From Trema orientale (lineage: Eukaryota > Streptophyta > Magnoliopsida > Rosales > Cannabaceae): 64,000 bases of DNA. Made by a program: the position numbers and the translations under genes. The notes below the pieces were generated by a model. The model did not search any database, was not told the DNA's origin, and saw only the letters and a list, made by a program, of their open reading frames with translations. The stretch spans positions 68,373 to 132,372 of the forward strand of contig JXTC01000491.1 in the NCBI GenBank assembly GCA_002914845.1, written 5' to 3'. Positions 1-12,960 of the stretch are shown here, in pieces; the first letter of the stretch is position 1; each line of letters starts with the position of its first letter.

Positions 1-3000
1 CATCTGACTGGCCCTGCTCCAAGCAGAGAAGATCCAAAGTTTGAAGCTTGGGATGTCGAGGATTCCTTAATGATGTCATGGCTGTGGGATTCGATGCAAC
101 CCACAATCAGCAGTAACTGCATATTCTTAACTACTGCCAAAGACATTTGGGACACTGTTAAGTGAACTTACTCAAAAGTCAAGGATAAAGCCTTGATCTA
201 TGAAATTAAAACCAAGATTCACTCAACAAAGTAAGGTACAATGTCGGTTATTGATTATTTTCATACCTTAAATAGTTTTTGGAATGAACTTGATTATTAT
301 CAAAGTATTAAGATGAAGTGTAGTGATGACACTGCCATGATGATGAAATGGGTAGAAGGAGAAAGAATTTATGAGTTCTTGGCTGGCCTGAATATGGAGT
401 TTGATCAAGTTTGGGTACAGATACTTGGCAAGGAAGAGATTTACTCCTTGAATGAAGTGTCTGCTATTATTAGGGATGAAGAAACGAGGAGGAGTGTTAT
501 GCTCGACTCACCCACTATTGATGCTTCTGCCTTGGCTATGACAAGTAAGCCATCACCAAATAATTTTGGTGGTTCGAAGCAAGATTCCTACAAACCACAA
601 ATCAATAAAGATGACCCGTGGTGCAACTATTGCAAGAAGCCTCGACACACGAAGGAGATATGCTAGAAACTCAAAGGGAAACCACCATTCAGCAAGAATA
701 ACAACCAGCAATCGTACCAGCAGCAATACACTCCGAACCAGCAGCAATATATTCCTCGGAGTAGTCAAGCAAATGTAGCAGTCGTTGATTTGAAATCTAA
801 ACTCCATTCCTCGAACAATGAACTTGAAATCAGTACACTAAACAAAGAAGAGATCGAGAAAATACGGAGTCTCCTTACTTCAATAGAAAAACCGGTTGGT
901 TCACGTTCATTTGCAGACTCAGGTAATCATTCCTTATCTTATCATGCTCTTAGTGCCTCAAAGAATTTTAATGCATCTGGAATATGGGTTGTTGACTCAG
1001 GCACTACTGATCACATGACCAACACACCACATCACTTCACTACATATACTCTATGTCCCGTAAACCAAAAAATAAGAGTTGTCGATGGTACAATAGCATC
1101 CATTGCCGGAAAAGGGACCATTCCCCTCACATCATCCCTCTTACTAAAATCTGTACTTCATGTGCCTAAGCTTTCCATCAATTTGCTATCCATACATAAA
1201 TTGACGAAAGACCTGAATTGCAAAGTGATTTTTTCGTCTAACCATTGTGTTTTCCAGGAACCAGTTACGGGAAAGATGATTGGGCTTGCTAAGGAGAGGG
1301 AAGGACTCTATTTTTTGGATATTAGCAGTGGTGTACATGAAAGTTAACCACCTTTATCTTATTTTTCCAGAAAGCTTTCACTAAATAAATCGCAAATTTG
1401 GCTTCATCATTTTCGATTAGGACATCCTCCTTTCCTAGTTTCAAAAACAATGTTTCCTATATTGTTTAAGGGTGTGGATGATAAATCTTTTCATTGTGAA
1501 GTATGTCAACTTGCCAAATATCATCGTATTTCATTTCCTTTAAGCGATAATAAATCTTTATATCCTTTTTTTTTTATTCATACTAATGTCTGGAGACCAT
1601 CTAGGATTTCAAACATTACTGGATTGCGTTGGTTTATCTCTTTTATTGATGATTGCACTCGTATTACTTGGTTGTTTCTCATGAAAAATAAGTCTGATGT
1701 TGGTATAATTTTTCTCAAATTTCTAAAAATGATTCAAAATCAGTTTGGTGCTTGTGTTAAAGTTGTTAGATCAGATAATGGGAAAGAATACTTCAATCCG
1801 TTTTTGTCACCTTTTTTCCAAAAGGAAGGGATCATACACCAGTCATCATGCATAGATACCCCTCAACAAAATGGGGTAGCTGAACGAAAAAACCGTCATC
1901 TTCTTGAAACAATCCGAGCCCTATTGTTTGAAAAACAAGTACCTAAACACTATTGGGGGGAAGCTTTACTAACAACAACTTATCTTATAAATCGATTACC
2001 TTCACGGGTGTTGGGAAATAAAGCTCCAATAAGTGTTCTTTCACAATTTTACCCAGAGTTCAATAGATCATCTCATCTACCAACAAAAATTTTTGGTTGT
2101 GTTTCTTATATCCATATTCACAAACAAAATCGCAGCAAGTTAGATCCTCGGGCTCTTAAGTGTGTTTTTCTTGGGTATTCTTCAACCCAGAAGGGATTTA
2201 AATGCTATCATCCACATTCAAGGAAATTTTTTGTTAGATAAGATGTCACCTTTGCTGAAAATAAATCCTTCTTTGGGGAATCTTATCTTCAGGGGGAGAA
2301 TTCTTTGGAAGATAAGATTGGTTTAAGCCTTGGGTTTAGTGATCTAGACCTTGCAGCCCCAAAAAATCGAGAAACAACCCTTTAAAAACTGGAAACCAAT
2401 CCTGAAAAAATAGAAACAGCCATTGAAAACCCGGAAACAGGTATTCCAGCCCTTGAAAACTCGGAAAAAGCCTTTGATATTGAGAATACAGGGGAAGATG
2501 GTCCTACTTCACCACTACTAGTTTATTCAAGAAGGAAAGTTACGCCCAAGCGTATGCAAGTCCAAGAATCTTATCCTGCAACAGGTAACGAAAGTCCCTC
2601 ACATTCTCTTCCTCCTGTGGAATTTATGGATCTTGATATTCCAATTGCTTTAAGAAAAGATACACGAAAATGCACATAACATTCCATAGCCAATTTCATT
2701 TCTTTTGATAGTCTCTCATCTTCACATAGGCATTTCTCACAAAGCTGCACACTATTAAAACTCCACAAACAATGGAAGAGGCACTTAAAAGTGAAGATTG
2801 GAAAAAGGCTATGAGCGAAGAAATGAGGGCCCTTGAGAAAAATGAGACATGGGATGTAGTTGAGTTGCCAAAAGGAAAACAACATGTGGGATGTAAATGG
2901 GTGTATACTGTGAAATATAATGCAGATGGGACTTTGGAGAGGTATAAGGCAAGACTTGTAGCAAAAGAATATACTCAAACTTATGGAGTAGATTATCAAG

Positions 3001-4308
3001 AGACATTTGCCCCTGTTGCAAAAATGAATACTATTAGAGTTTTATTGTCCTTAGCAACTAACTTTCAGTGGCCCTTGCAGCAATTTGATGTGAAAAATAT
3101 ATTTTTGCATGGTAAATTAAAGGAAGAAGTATACATGGAGGCCCTTCCTGGGTTTACCACAGTTTTTAGGACTAATAGTGTGTGCAGATTGAAGAAAGCT
3201 CTATACGGATTAAAACAATCCCCTAGAGCATGGTTTAGAAGATTTACCACTGGAATGAGAAAGATGGAGTTCAATCAATAACAGGGTGATCATACTCTCT
3301 TCATTAAGAAATCAAGAGATAGAAAAATCACTGTCCTGATCGTCTATGTTGATGATATTATCGTTACAAGAGATGACCTCAAAGAAATGGAGAAGCTTCA
3401 AAAGAAATTGGCGAAAGAATTCAAAATTAAAGAACTGGAGAAGTTGAAGTATTTCTTGGGAATTGAAGTTGCATACTCCAAAAATGGGATATTTATTTCT
3501 CAACAAAAATACATTCTTAACCTACTACAGGAAACAGGAATGTTAGGTTGTAAGCCCTCCGAAACTCCTATTGAACAAAATCACAAGTTAGGAGAAGCCA
3601 CAGAAGATACAATGATTGATAGGCAGAGATATCAAAGGTTAGTGGGGAGACTCATTTATTTGTCTCATACACGACCAGACATTGCTTATGCCGTAAGCGT
3701 AGTAAGTCAATTCATGCATTCTCCAAAGGAATGTCACTTGGAAGCTGTCCACTGAATCTTGCAATACTTGAAGTCTACTCCGGGCAAGGGTATTCTCTTT
3801 AAGAAGAATAGAGATCTCAGTTTGGAGGCCTATACAGATGCATATTGGGTAGGTTCAGTGATAGATCGAAGGTCAACATCTGGGTATTGCACTTTCTTAG
3901 GAGGGGACTTCGTGACTTGGCGAAGTAAAAAACAAGCTGTGGTAGCAAGATCAAGTGCAGAAGCAGAGTTTAGGGCTATGGCACATGGAATTTGTGAGTT
4001 GTTATGGCTCAAGATCCTTATGAAAGACTTGGGTATCAAGTAGGAAGGAAGTATGAAACTATAATGTGACAATAAGTTTGCAATCAATATAGCTCACAAT
4101 CTGGTACAACATGATCGCACTAAACATGTTGAAGTGGATCGCCACTTTATCAAAGAAAAACTGGATAGTGGTTTAATATGCACTCCGTATGTGTCAACAA
4201 ATGCACACCTAGCAGATATTCTTACCAAGGGATTACCAAGTGATTCGTTTCAGAAAATCACAAGTAAACTGGGTATGGAGAACATCTACACACCAGCTTG
4301 AGGGGGAG
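1..4308 (+). mobile_element. Ty1/Copia retrotransposon, internal region (fossil, 5' end outside window)
   Basis: A decayed Copia polyprotein reads left to right in the order typical of the superfamily. The gag remnant is about 1-680, with a zinc-knuckle remnant near 624-665. The protease, with the DSGTTDHMT active-site block, is about 960-1,340. The integrase core, including the DTPQQNGVAERKNR block, is about 1,450-2,240. The reverse transcriptase, with its YVDDI catalytic box, is about 2,770-3,750. The RNase H, with SSAEAEFRAMA, is about 3,755-4,270. Integrase lying before RT separates Copia from Gypsy. The element ends in a purine tract (agggggag, 4,301-4,308) directly before the LTR. It is broken, with roughly half a dozen or more breaks, and is a fossil rather than an active copy. 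The 5' LTR and start of gag lie to the left of the window. Lineage within Copia was not resolved. Confidence 0.93.
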
Positions 4309-4607
4309 TGTTGATAAATCGGTAAAAATTGTCTGAATCAGACTAGAAATTACAAGCTCTGATTTCTGAGATTGTGTAGCTGTATGTATAGCTATAAATT
4401 AGTTTTATTTCTTTCCTTGTTAGTTACTGAAATCTGTTCATTAGTTGGCTGATTGTAAACTGATTTATTGTATAGATAGTTTCCTAGAATAATAGCAATT
4501 GTATTTTATATATTGGAAAGCTCATTCCAGAGAAATACAAGTCAGATTTTTCAATTCATTTTAATCTTCACTAGTTTTGATGAACTGTATAAAGAATTGA
4601 TCTATCA
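4309..4607 (+). repeat. 3' LTR of the Copia element
   Basis: The LTR begins with TGTTGATAAATC immediately after the polypurine tract. It contains AT-rich promoter/polyadenylation-like sequence. I place its end at the TCTATCA near 4,607, where sequence resembling a different transposon starts. An alternative end is TTCA near 4,558. The 5' partner is not in the window, so the right edge cannot be confirmed by comparison. Confidence 0.6.
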
Positions 4608-5110
4608 CTGGAAAGATGCTGATGATGATGCATATAGAGGGAATGATATGTCAAATATTACTCGTTCATCCAAGCAAAACTAAAAATGATGATAACGACG
4701 GCGAGGAAGAGGGTGATGTTATAGTACAAACAATGAGTTTCAACAAAATTATGACAATATATTTACGGAGGTTGAAGCAAAGTTGTATCCTAGTAGCTTT
4801 AATTTCTCTTTGCCAAATTTCTTTGTCAAATTGATGCACATGAAAGTGTCGAAAAATAGACTAATATGTCCTTCAATTCCCTTATGAAGTTACTAAAAGA
4901 TAATATCCTAGAGGCAAACAATCTACCTAAATTGCACTATGATAGAATGAATTTGACAAGCAAATTGGGTTTGTGATACAAGTTAGTTCATATTTGTAAA
5001 CATGAGTGTTGCCTACTCTGGCTAGAACACGTTTTGCTAGATAATTTGTCTAGTTTGTGGGGAAAAGCTGCTAGATGGATAAGAACACAAAGGAGAAAAA
5101 GTTCCTCAGA
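4608..5110 (+). pseudogene. Relic of a CACTA (En/Spm) TNP2-like transposase
   Basis: Conceptual translation gives a run resembling the N-terminal part of plant CACTA TNP2 transposases: YDNIFTEVEAKLYP, then FFVKLMHMKV, then MKLLKDN...LPKLHYD, then KLGL.YKLVHICKHECCL, matching the family pattern of LYPGC, F.VKLMHIK, LLELLKDA.P, YEAK and LGL.Y..IHAC..DC. The fragment is not open. In-frame stops include TGA inside KLGL.YKLV near 4,974, and a reading-frame change separates the first and second blocks near 4,850-4,885. No CACTA terminus was found next to it. The Copia LTR abuts it, so the Copia element may have inserted into this older DNA transposon. Only about 150 codons remain. I recognised this from remembered family motifs, not an alignment. 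Confidence 0.6.
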
Positions 5111-5129
5111 ACCTTATGGCCACCATTGC

Positions 5130-6170
5130 ACTATACCCTTATGGCTCACCCTAGTCCGACCACATCACCTTAATCTTCACCTTTCCTTAATCACTTGACT
5201 CAATACCCACCCATCGATGCCTCATTGTGACACTGAAACTATCAATTGCATGTTCACACAACTCTACTTTCTTGCTCACTTAACTCAAAATTCCACTCAC
5301 TTGATACACTATACAGCTCACCCTACCTAATTGCTCACTTCCCATGCCAAACCAAAAAAACTACATTTCTACACCCACCCCATCGTTCATTATGCAACCC
5401 ATTCTACCATCTTGATTACTTCCAAGTTCCACGACACACCAACAAACTCATTCCCTAATTCCCACAACAAATTTACTATCACGATCCAAATCTCACACCG
5501 CCTCATCCATACCCATCGTGAACCACCCCATTAGCTCACTCCTCACCTCATCACAATTCTTTCTCATCTACTTAGCTCACAACCAAACCCACCCTGCCCC
5601 ATTCTTTGTTTTATCACCCATCTTAGCCTCATTTATCACTTGTTTCTGCTACCCGCCCATAATACTACTTGCTTACACATTTCCCACAACTCCACCCCTT
5701 TGATCGTTCCACCTCACCCTACCCAATCCACTCGCTTCCCACACTATGCCATGACCATACCACTAAATCCTAGCTCATCACTCAACTGCAAACTATGAAT
5801 CCTAGTGTGTCTTAGTGCCTCCAGTTTCTTCTCACCGACTCCAACCTTGCTATATCTCTTGCCCATTTTTCCAACCAAAAAAACTCCATCATTTCCCCTT
5901 ACTACTACCTGTCCCACACAAGAACACTTGCTCGCTTGTTTCCCATCGCACTTAACCTTCTTGGCTCACTCCCTAACCTAAATCGAGTACATCATTTCCT
6001 TCATACCCGTTTCACCAACTTCCTACTCCACCTTATATGGCCTTTGCTTCATCACTTGGGTCCCGTCATCCTTTCCCATAATACCACTTGCTTGCTTCTC
6101 ACCCACCCTATTAACTCGCTCCTCACTCCAAAAAGTAATGATTCACATGATCAAGTCTTGGTTATGATAT
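5130..6170. repeat. G-poor, C/T/A-rich degenerate repetitive tract
   Basis: For about 1 kb the plus strand is nearly devoid of G and rich in C, with recurring words such as gctcact, acttgcttg, cccaccc and ttcccaca. The words return at irregular intervals, as in a badly decayed minisatellite. Several short open frames appear on the plus strand only because the composition disfavours stop codons. They are biased to Ser, Pro, Thr, Leu and His and look like no protein family I know. It follows the CACTA transposase relic directly and may be part of the same old element. Confidence 0.5.
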
Positions 6171-6890
6171 AAAGAGCTACATTTACTCCTTTAAATCATC
6201 CAACTCCATATTCTCATACATATACATGCATTTCAAATTAGGATTTTCATATTAAAAGAACTCTATAAAGGATGAGCCATTTAAAGACCCCAACTCTCAT
6301 GTTCTTGGTAACTTTTGTACTCAACATAGATATAATACAAAAACACAACATAGCTATAATACAAAAACTAACTTCTAACTTTCTAGTGCTTTAGTTTCAG
6401 TACTTTAGTGACTTGGTCCTATTTACATTCCAACCCTTTAATTTCTGTTATTTATCTTTTAGTACATTTAATTCCAGTAGTTTATATCATCAGCACCTTT
6501 GATTCTAGTCAGTTGGTATTTTCTATTTTTAGTTATTTAAGTTTAATTAATTGCCGCTTTTATAAATTAATATCTATATCTAATCTACTCTAACATTTTT
6601 ATATTCAATTATGTTGTTTTAATCTCTTGAGTAATATATAAGCAATCATTAAAAATCAGGGGTCAAAAATTACAACATAGAGTAAGCCAAAGAAATAAGA
6701 TTGAGTGGCAAGTGAGTGAACAAGTGATGTGGTGGGAGCAAATGACGAGGAGGTTTTTACCGAAAAATCAAGTACTTTTGAGTTCAAATATTTGTGAATT
6801 TTCAAGCATTTTTATGGGTTTGATATTATTTTTGTGTTTTGTTATAGAAGAAGAGGAAAATAAGACATACTGCATTTTTGGCACCTAAAT
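6171..6890. other. Intergenic AT-rich sequence without recognised gene
   Basis: There is no coding potential. A 22-bp unit (aacatagatataatacaaaa and its near copy) is repeated twice at about 6,316-6,370. The rest is low-complexity AT-rich DNA of retroelement-like texture. Confidence 0.4.
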
Positions 6891-9800
6891 TGTAACACCT
6901 CCTTGCTTATCTATATGACTATATAGGTTAAACTAGGAAGTATTATTCTTTTATAAACCATAACTTTAGTTTTGTTCAAAAAACATGGGCCAATTTAAAC
7001 TTTTCAAACTCTAAAATAAAAGAAGCTATGTGGCATTACTTTCGGAAAGTGTCTTTACAAAATATATAACCAAAAGGTCCTTATCAATTTATCTTGCCAT
7101 CAGCAATAATATTTACAATATATCAAAATATAAAATTACAAAGAAAACATCGCCCACAAGTCAAGCTCATCTACATCTATATGATCATGGCGACAAAAAA
7201 GTGTACTAGCCAACCAGCAACTCTATATATCATAGATCTCCTCACCTGTATCATAGGAACTAAATGAGCTAATATTCAGTAAGTAAATGTCAAGTATGCT
7301 CGTGAACGTATTTTATGCAAAAACTTTATTTAAATTCCAATTGTACTCTCTTTTTTTTTTTGTATAAGTTTTCATTTTGATGCAGTTTTATTAGAAAACA
7401 TTCTTTATAGGGCCCTTGAGTACACTACAAAGTCACAGCAGTCGGTAGGCCGTGCCCACCTATGCAAGAAAGAAACACATGGCCAATACGAACTATACCT
7501 ACCCAACGTAGACCGACTAGGTAATGCACCTAATAAATCTCATAATACAATGCTCAGTCCCGGTAGTCAGTAAGCCATGCCCAGCTATCCGGGAAGGATG
7601 TTTGTGCAAACTATACCTACCCAACGCAGACAAACTAAACAATGTACATAAAATATACCTCGTAAAATAAGTACATTAGTACTACTTTAAATCCAATGCG
7701 TGGAAAACTTCACTTCTCTGAAAATCATGCTTAAATAATAATGCGATTGTGATGTCTTTCATGAATTTCATCAACTATAGGAATAATATGTTTTACTATA
7801 ATACACATATATATGTAGGAAAACATCTTGTATTTACTAGTGTCTTTGTGATACAGTTAAAATAAATTTTTATCTTATGATACAGTTAAAATAAATCTTT
7901 ACTTACCTTGTGTTCGACAGATTAGATAGTAAAAAAGGTCAGTATCCTCTGCGGTAAGGTGTGCGAAAGACCTAATATCAATTTTATTACTAAAATGATC
8001 ACTACAACGTAAAATGCTTAAAAAAAACGACCACAAGACCGAAACCACAACTTTCACAAAATCAGGATACCTAATCACAAAATGAATCGAAAGTATACAA
8101 GTGATATAAGGTACATAGTAGCCAATAACTAGCATTGAAAACTGATTAAAATCATCAAAACATGAATGCCAGTTCTTTAGTACAAAAATAATCTAAAATG
8201 GTACAAACTTTCGTAAAAACTAGTCTATTTGCTTTTAAATTGTACCATTTAATTTTAAAAATATTTAGACAGCATCTCCCCTATTTTTGTGGTATTCCCA
8301 CATCTTTTAAATCATGATTTAGACCTGCAATAAAAATTGACAAGCCAATTCCCATATATACATATCAAAGAGGATCATTTAGAACAAACTAAATGCACTT
8401 AAATTCTTTTCGGTTTAGACAAAGTTTAAACCCACTTTTACACTTGTATATCATCACAACTAGCAAGTAAATAGATGTAATATATATAAAAGGATCAGTA
8501 TCATATACATTCTAAGTAAAGAAATCAAATTACAAGTATAGATAACTTATTCCAATAATGAAAACACTTGATCCTTCATTTAAATTTTATATTTCCAACA
8601 ATATATAAGGTTTCTTAGGACCTTTATTCATCAAATTAAAGCTTTGATTTAAGAGCTAAAGTAAAAAAAAATAAATTAGCAATTTTAAAATCTACAAAAA
8701 ACTCATCTTGACTAGTTTGAACTTTTGTTGAAGCTCTTACCTTCTACTTCCACAAAACTAATCTTTAAGACTTAGAAATAAACTTTAGGACTCAAGAGGA
8801 CATGGAGAAACTCTTACTTAAGTTACCGCAAGTGGAGAATTTCAATTAGAAAACAAAACTAAAGAAGAATTAATAGACTCACCTTGACTAGTTTGGACCT
8901 ATCTTGCTTTCTAGAGCTTCAACTTGAATTCTACCACTTAGAAACTCTTGGATATAGCTAAGGAGAGTTGAGAGAAGCCCAGATAGTGGCTAGAGTGGTT
9001 CAAGTCGTGGCTGAAGAGAAAGAAAAAAGAAATGGCCAGATTTGGTCCAAAATCAATACTTAATAGCTAAGAAAAGTCATAACTTAAATTCTAAGGGGTA
9101 TTTTCAGTATGTCACACCCTAACTTTCCATGTGTCCAGCTTTAAATCACTCTTGGCTTACTCACCACATTATTGGCCATTCCTATACACACAAGTGTAGA
9201 CTAAAATAGTGAAACCTAGGTTAGAAGGTGAAATCTAGTCATATTTGAACTTATGATCCTATATGGCCAATCTTATTATAATTTGGTAGAATCTAGACCC
9301 ATAACCAATCATTAAACATAAAAATAAGTCAATTAGACTCTAATTAATTATGCAAACATAGTATCATTACCTAATTAATAGAATACACAAAAATAACATT
9401 ACGCGATTAAGCTGAATCTAAACTAGCTTAGTGTAATAAAATGCAATTCAGTACAATGAATGCCACCTCGTGCTTACCTGAAACCAACATTTTGGAAAAT
9501 ACTTGATATGAGTTCTATACATTAAATAAAATCTATCTGACATGTTAAACGCACTGTGAATTTAGCTCCGAAAAGCATAAAAAAATGCATTTTACCAAAA
9601 ACTACTATTTGACCAAATTATCAGCAAATATGATTATCATGCATATGCACATTGTATTGTATTAATGAATATATTCTTTGTTCCTTTCATACACCAAGCT
9701 CTCTCTCTCTGAGGATACTGAGCCTTTACACTACATAGGAGCACTTCAACAAATATTTGTATAATAATACAGATCGAAAGTATTTAATAATCAGAATGAG

Positions 9801-9905
9801 TAATTTACCATAAAATTGATACTAGTTGCTTGATATGTCTATTATGCAATATAAACATATTTATTATTAACTTATTATGCATGTGTGAGAATTTTAGGTA
9901 TTACA
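6891..9905 (-). repeat. Long LTR (about 3 kb) of Ty3/Gypsy element 1
   Basis: On the minus strand the LTR starts with TGTAATACC at 9,905, directly after a purine-rich tract and the characteristic end-of-pol sequence (tcatcctcgaaatttgc on the plus strand). The proposed far end, 6,891, reads GGTGTTACA on the minus strand, so the two ends are near-perfect inverted copies, as expected of an LTR. Inside, a segment of about 117 bp is tandemly repeated at about 7,438-7,670; the shared part is aactatacctacccaacg. The left end rests only on this end pairing, because no second copy of this LTR lies in the window. Confidence 0.5.
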
Positions 9906-12900
9906 ATCCTTCCCCCCTTATTAAATTTCATCCTCGAAATTTGCTTACCCAAATAGGTAAGGATACTTAATTTTCATCTCTTCTTCTCTTTCCGATATGG
10001 CCTTTTCTACTTCGTGAGTCCAAATTCGAAGTCAGAATTCAGTTTCGAGGTCCCGAGCATTAATTACGCTAAAAAATTTAAAAATTATATCATTATCATT
10101 TTTCAAAAGAATTATTAGAAAAATACCAATATTTCTGGTTATACTATTTTCTAAGGAATATTTACAAAGCTATTACTTTCTTATTCACAGCCCAAGGCCC
10201 ATTCTCAAAGTTTAACAAACTTTTGACCCAAGTCTTATAAGTTTACGAAATACCACTTTTTGAATATAATTAGAAAAATATCACATTTTAAATTTAAAAA
10301 TTCTCTCATTATGATATTTCGATTCAACACAAAACAATTGTATTTAATCATGTTTCAATCTCTGCTTTTAACCCATAAAAGTTTCATGACCTAAATAAAT
10401 TATTTACAAATATAATTATTAAAATATCTCTTTTCTAGAAATAATTACAAGAACAACAGATTATTCATTTGTTTATTTATTTATTTTAATTTATTATTAT
10501 TATTTTTTTTTAAAATCCAAAACCTCTAACTACTAGAAATTTAATCCCCAAGAATCAATATCCTTTTGTATACTTTGAATCCTCTAACAACTTTACTAAC
10601 CATTACTAACAATTCACAGGCTAATTTAATTATTAGAGAAATATCAAAATCAAATTTTTTTTTCAAAAGAAACGATCGGACAAATTCGGAGCTTACTTGC
10701 CGAAGATTAGTGGTTGAAAATGGACTGATTAATCTTGGAACAGGATCCACGACCTCCCACGGTGGTTGACGGTGGCATTGGGCGGCTGAAGTCGCCAAAA
10801 ACCGAAGTTGCAGCTGCGAGTTCCAGGGCTCCTCCTCGCGGCTAGGTAGCACGAGCGATGGCGGTGACCAACGACGTCCCTTCATCGGCGTGTGACGGAG
10901 CTGCCTGGGTAGCGCGTTGGCACGGAGAGCTGGCGGTGAGCTCGTGGTGGCTGTCGGCAGAGCTCAAGCTCTCTAATGGCACGGGGACTCCATGTGAAAA
11001 TAAGAGATGAAATGAGGTCCTTAAATGCAATTTCAGCAACTGTAGCTCCTTATTTTTAAATTCCAGATTTTTTAATTTTAATACAAAAAATTATTATTTA
11101 CGAGTTTGCCACTGCTTTAAAATTTACTTATTTGCCCCTTTAAATATCTGGTTATTATACTATCTTAGTCTTTAAACTGGTCAAACAGGGATCCGTATTC
11201 TAGCTTTGCTTGATTCTCTCTAAAATTGTAGGTTGCAAGGTAAAAGCCGCTAATTTCTCCATTAAACCTGGAGGCACAATCTCTAATTCCAATCGATGCA
11301 AATCCATCGAAATATGTTTCCGATCAACATACGTAAGTAACATAGTAGCTAAAGACTTTCTACTTAGAGCATCTACAACTACACTAGCTTTTTCTAGATG
11401 ATAGTTAGTCTCATAGTAATAATCTTTCACCAGTTTAAGCCATCTTCTCTGTCACATATTCAATTCCTTTTGGGTAAAGAAATACTTGAGACTTTTATAG
11501 TTTGTGTAGATTTGACATCTTTCTCCATAAAGATAATATCTCCAAATCTTCAGTGCAAAAACTACTGTTGCTAGCTCCAAATCATGAGTAGGATATTTCT
11601 TTTCATTTTGCATAGGTGATCACCTACCATTTTGCATCAAAACACAGCCTAGACCATTCTTTGAAGTATCACTGTAAACAAAAAATCTTCCTGATCCATT
11701 GGATATAGAAAGTATAGGAGCTGTGATCAAACGATGTTTTCACTCTTGAAAACTCTTTTCACAATCATCATTCCAATGAAATTTTACGTTCTTTCTAGTC
11801 AACTAAGTCAATGGAAAAGCTAACTTAGAAAATCCTTCCACGAACCTTCTATAGTTACTAACCAAACCCAAGAAACTACGAATCTCTGAAATATTTATGG
11901 GCCTTGACCAACTACTTATAGCTTCAACCTTTGTCAGGTCGACAGAAATACTATTTCCAGATGCTACATAACCGAGGAAGATAACTTTCTCTAACCAGAG
12001 CTCACACTTCTTAAAGTTTGCATACAACTGCTTTTCTTTTAGGATCCTCAAAACTGTTCTCAAATGCTCCATGTGCTCCTCCTTGAGCGCGAGTATATCA
12101 AAATATTATCAATTGATACTATCACAAAACTATCCAAGAAATCCTTGAATACTCTATTCATCATGTCCATAAAAGCAGCTGAGTCCTTAGTTAAACCGTA
12201 GGGTATCACTCAAAACTCATAGTGTTTGTATCTTACTTTAAAGTCTATCTCAAGAATATCTTCTTCTTTAATCTTCAGTTGATGGTATCCTGATCTTAGG
12301 TCAATCTTAGAAAACATTGAAGCTCCTTGTAATTGACCAAACAAATCATCAATTCTAGGGAGAGGATACTTATTCTTGATTATGACCATATTTAGCTCTC
12401 TATAATCAATACAAAGCCTCATAGTCCCATCTTTCTTCTTTACAAACAAAACTGGAGCACCCCATGATGAAAAGCTTGGGCGTATGAAACCCTTGTCCAA
12501 AAGCTCATGTAATTATACCGTTAATTCCTTCAACTCTGCTAAAGTCATTCTATATGGTGCTTTAGAAATAGGAGCTGTACTAAGTAGCAAGTCAATAACA
12601 AGCTCTATCTCGCTATTAGGTAGTAATCCTAGTAGATCTTCTGGGAATACCTCCTGAAATTCATTAACTACTGGTACTTCCTCTGGCTTCACCTTTAGTT
12701 CCTCTCTAGTATCCATTTGCCAAATAACTAGTACAACCTTTCTCAAGTAATTTCTTTGCTTTTATCATTGAAATAATTGGTACCACTTTCTTCTTAGAAG
12801 ACCTAAGGAAAGTAAACTTCTCTTCACCAGATGGCTAAAATACTACTCTATTATCATTACAATCAACGCTAGCATGATACTTAGATAGCCAATCTATACC

Positions 12901-12960
12901 CAAAATTACCTCAAAATCTTATACTCTTAAAATAGGGTTTTCTCTAAGTTAGCTCTTGCA
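9906..12960 (-). mobile_element. Ty3/Gypsy element 1, partial internal region (fossil)
   Basis: Minus-strand Gypsy polyprotein remains. Reverse transcriptase with the LCIDYRELN and DLRSGYHQL blocks is at about 11,800-12,500. Connection/RNase H sequence ending in a VVVDALSRK motif is at about 11,200-11,800. A protease-linker remnant is at about 12,510-12,950. The gag is missing: at about 12,960 the sequence changes to a different repeat. The integrase is not visible, and its place is occupied by an LTR-like insert (about 10,000-11,180). The element is clearly broken, with several breaks plus the missing domains. Confidence 0.8.
10000..11180 (-). repeat. LTR-like fragment related to the Gypsy element 2 LTRs, inserted in Gypsy element 1
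   Basis: The segment around 10,020-10,070 (cagaattcagtttcgaggtccc) matches 22,280-22,310 in the 5' LTR of Gypsy element 2. The GC-rich island at about 10,740-11,000 corresponds in position and character to those at 15,340-15,600 and 22,570-22,820. Short open frames on both strands in the island are a composition effect, not genes. It looks like a solo or truncated LTR of the same broad family. Confidence 0.5.

Noticed and set aside
2571-2999. Minus-strand open frame opposite the Copia RT
   Set aside because: It is a shadow of the plus-strand reverse transcriptase region with no independent support.
5246-6172. Series of short plus-strand open frames rich in Ser, Thr, Pro and His
   Set aside because: They are a by-product of G depletion, with no ATG context, domain or conservation pattern that I can see.
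10541-11039. Open frames on both strands in a GC-rich island
   Set aside because: The same kind of island occurs in the two LTRs of Gypsy element 2, and the frames show no domain. It is retroelement LTR composition, not a gene.
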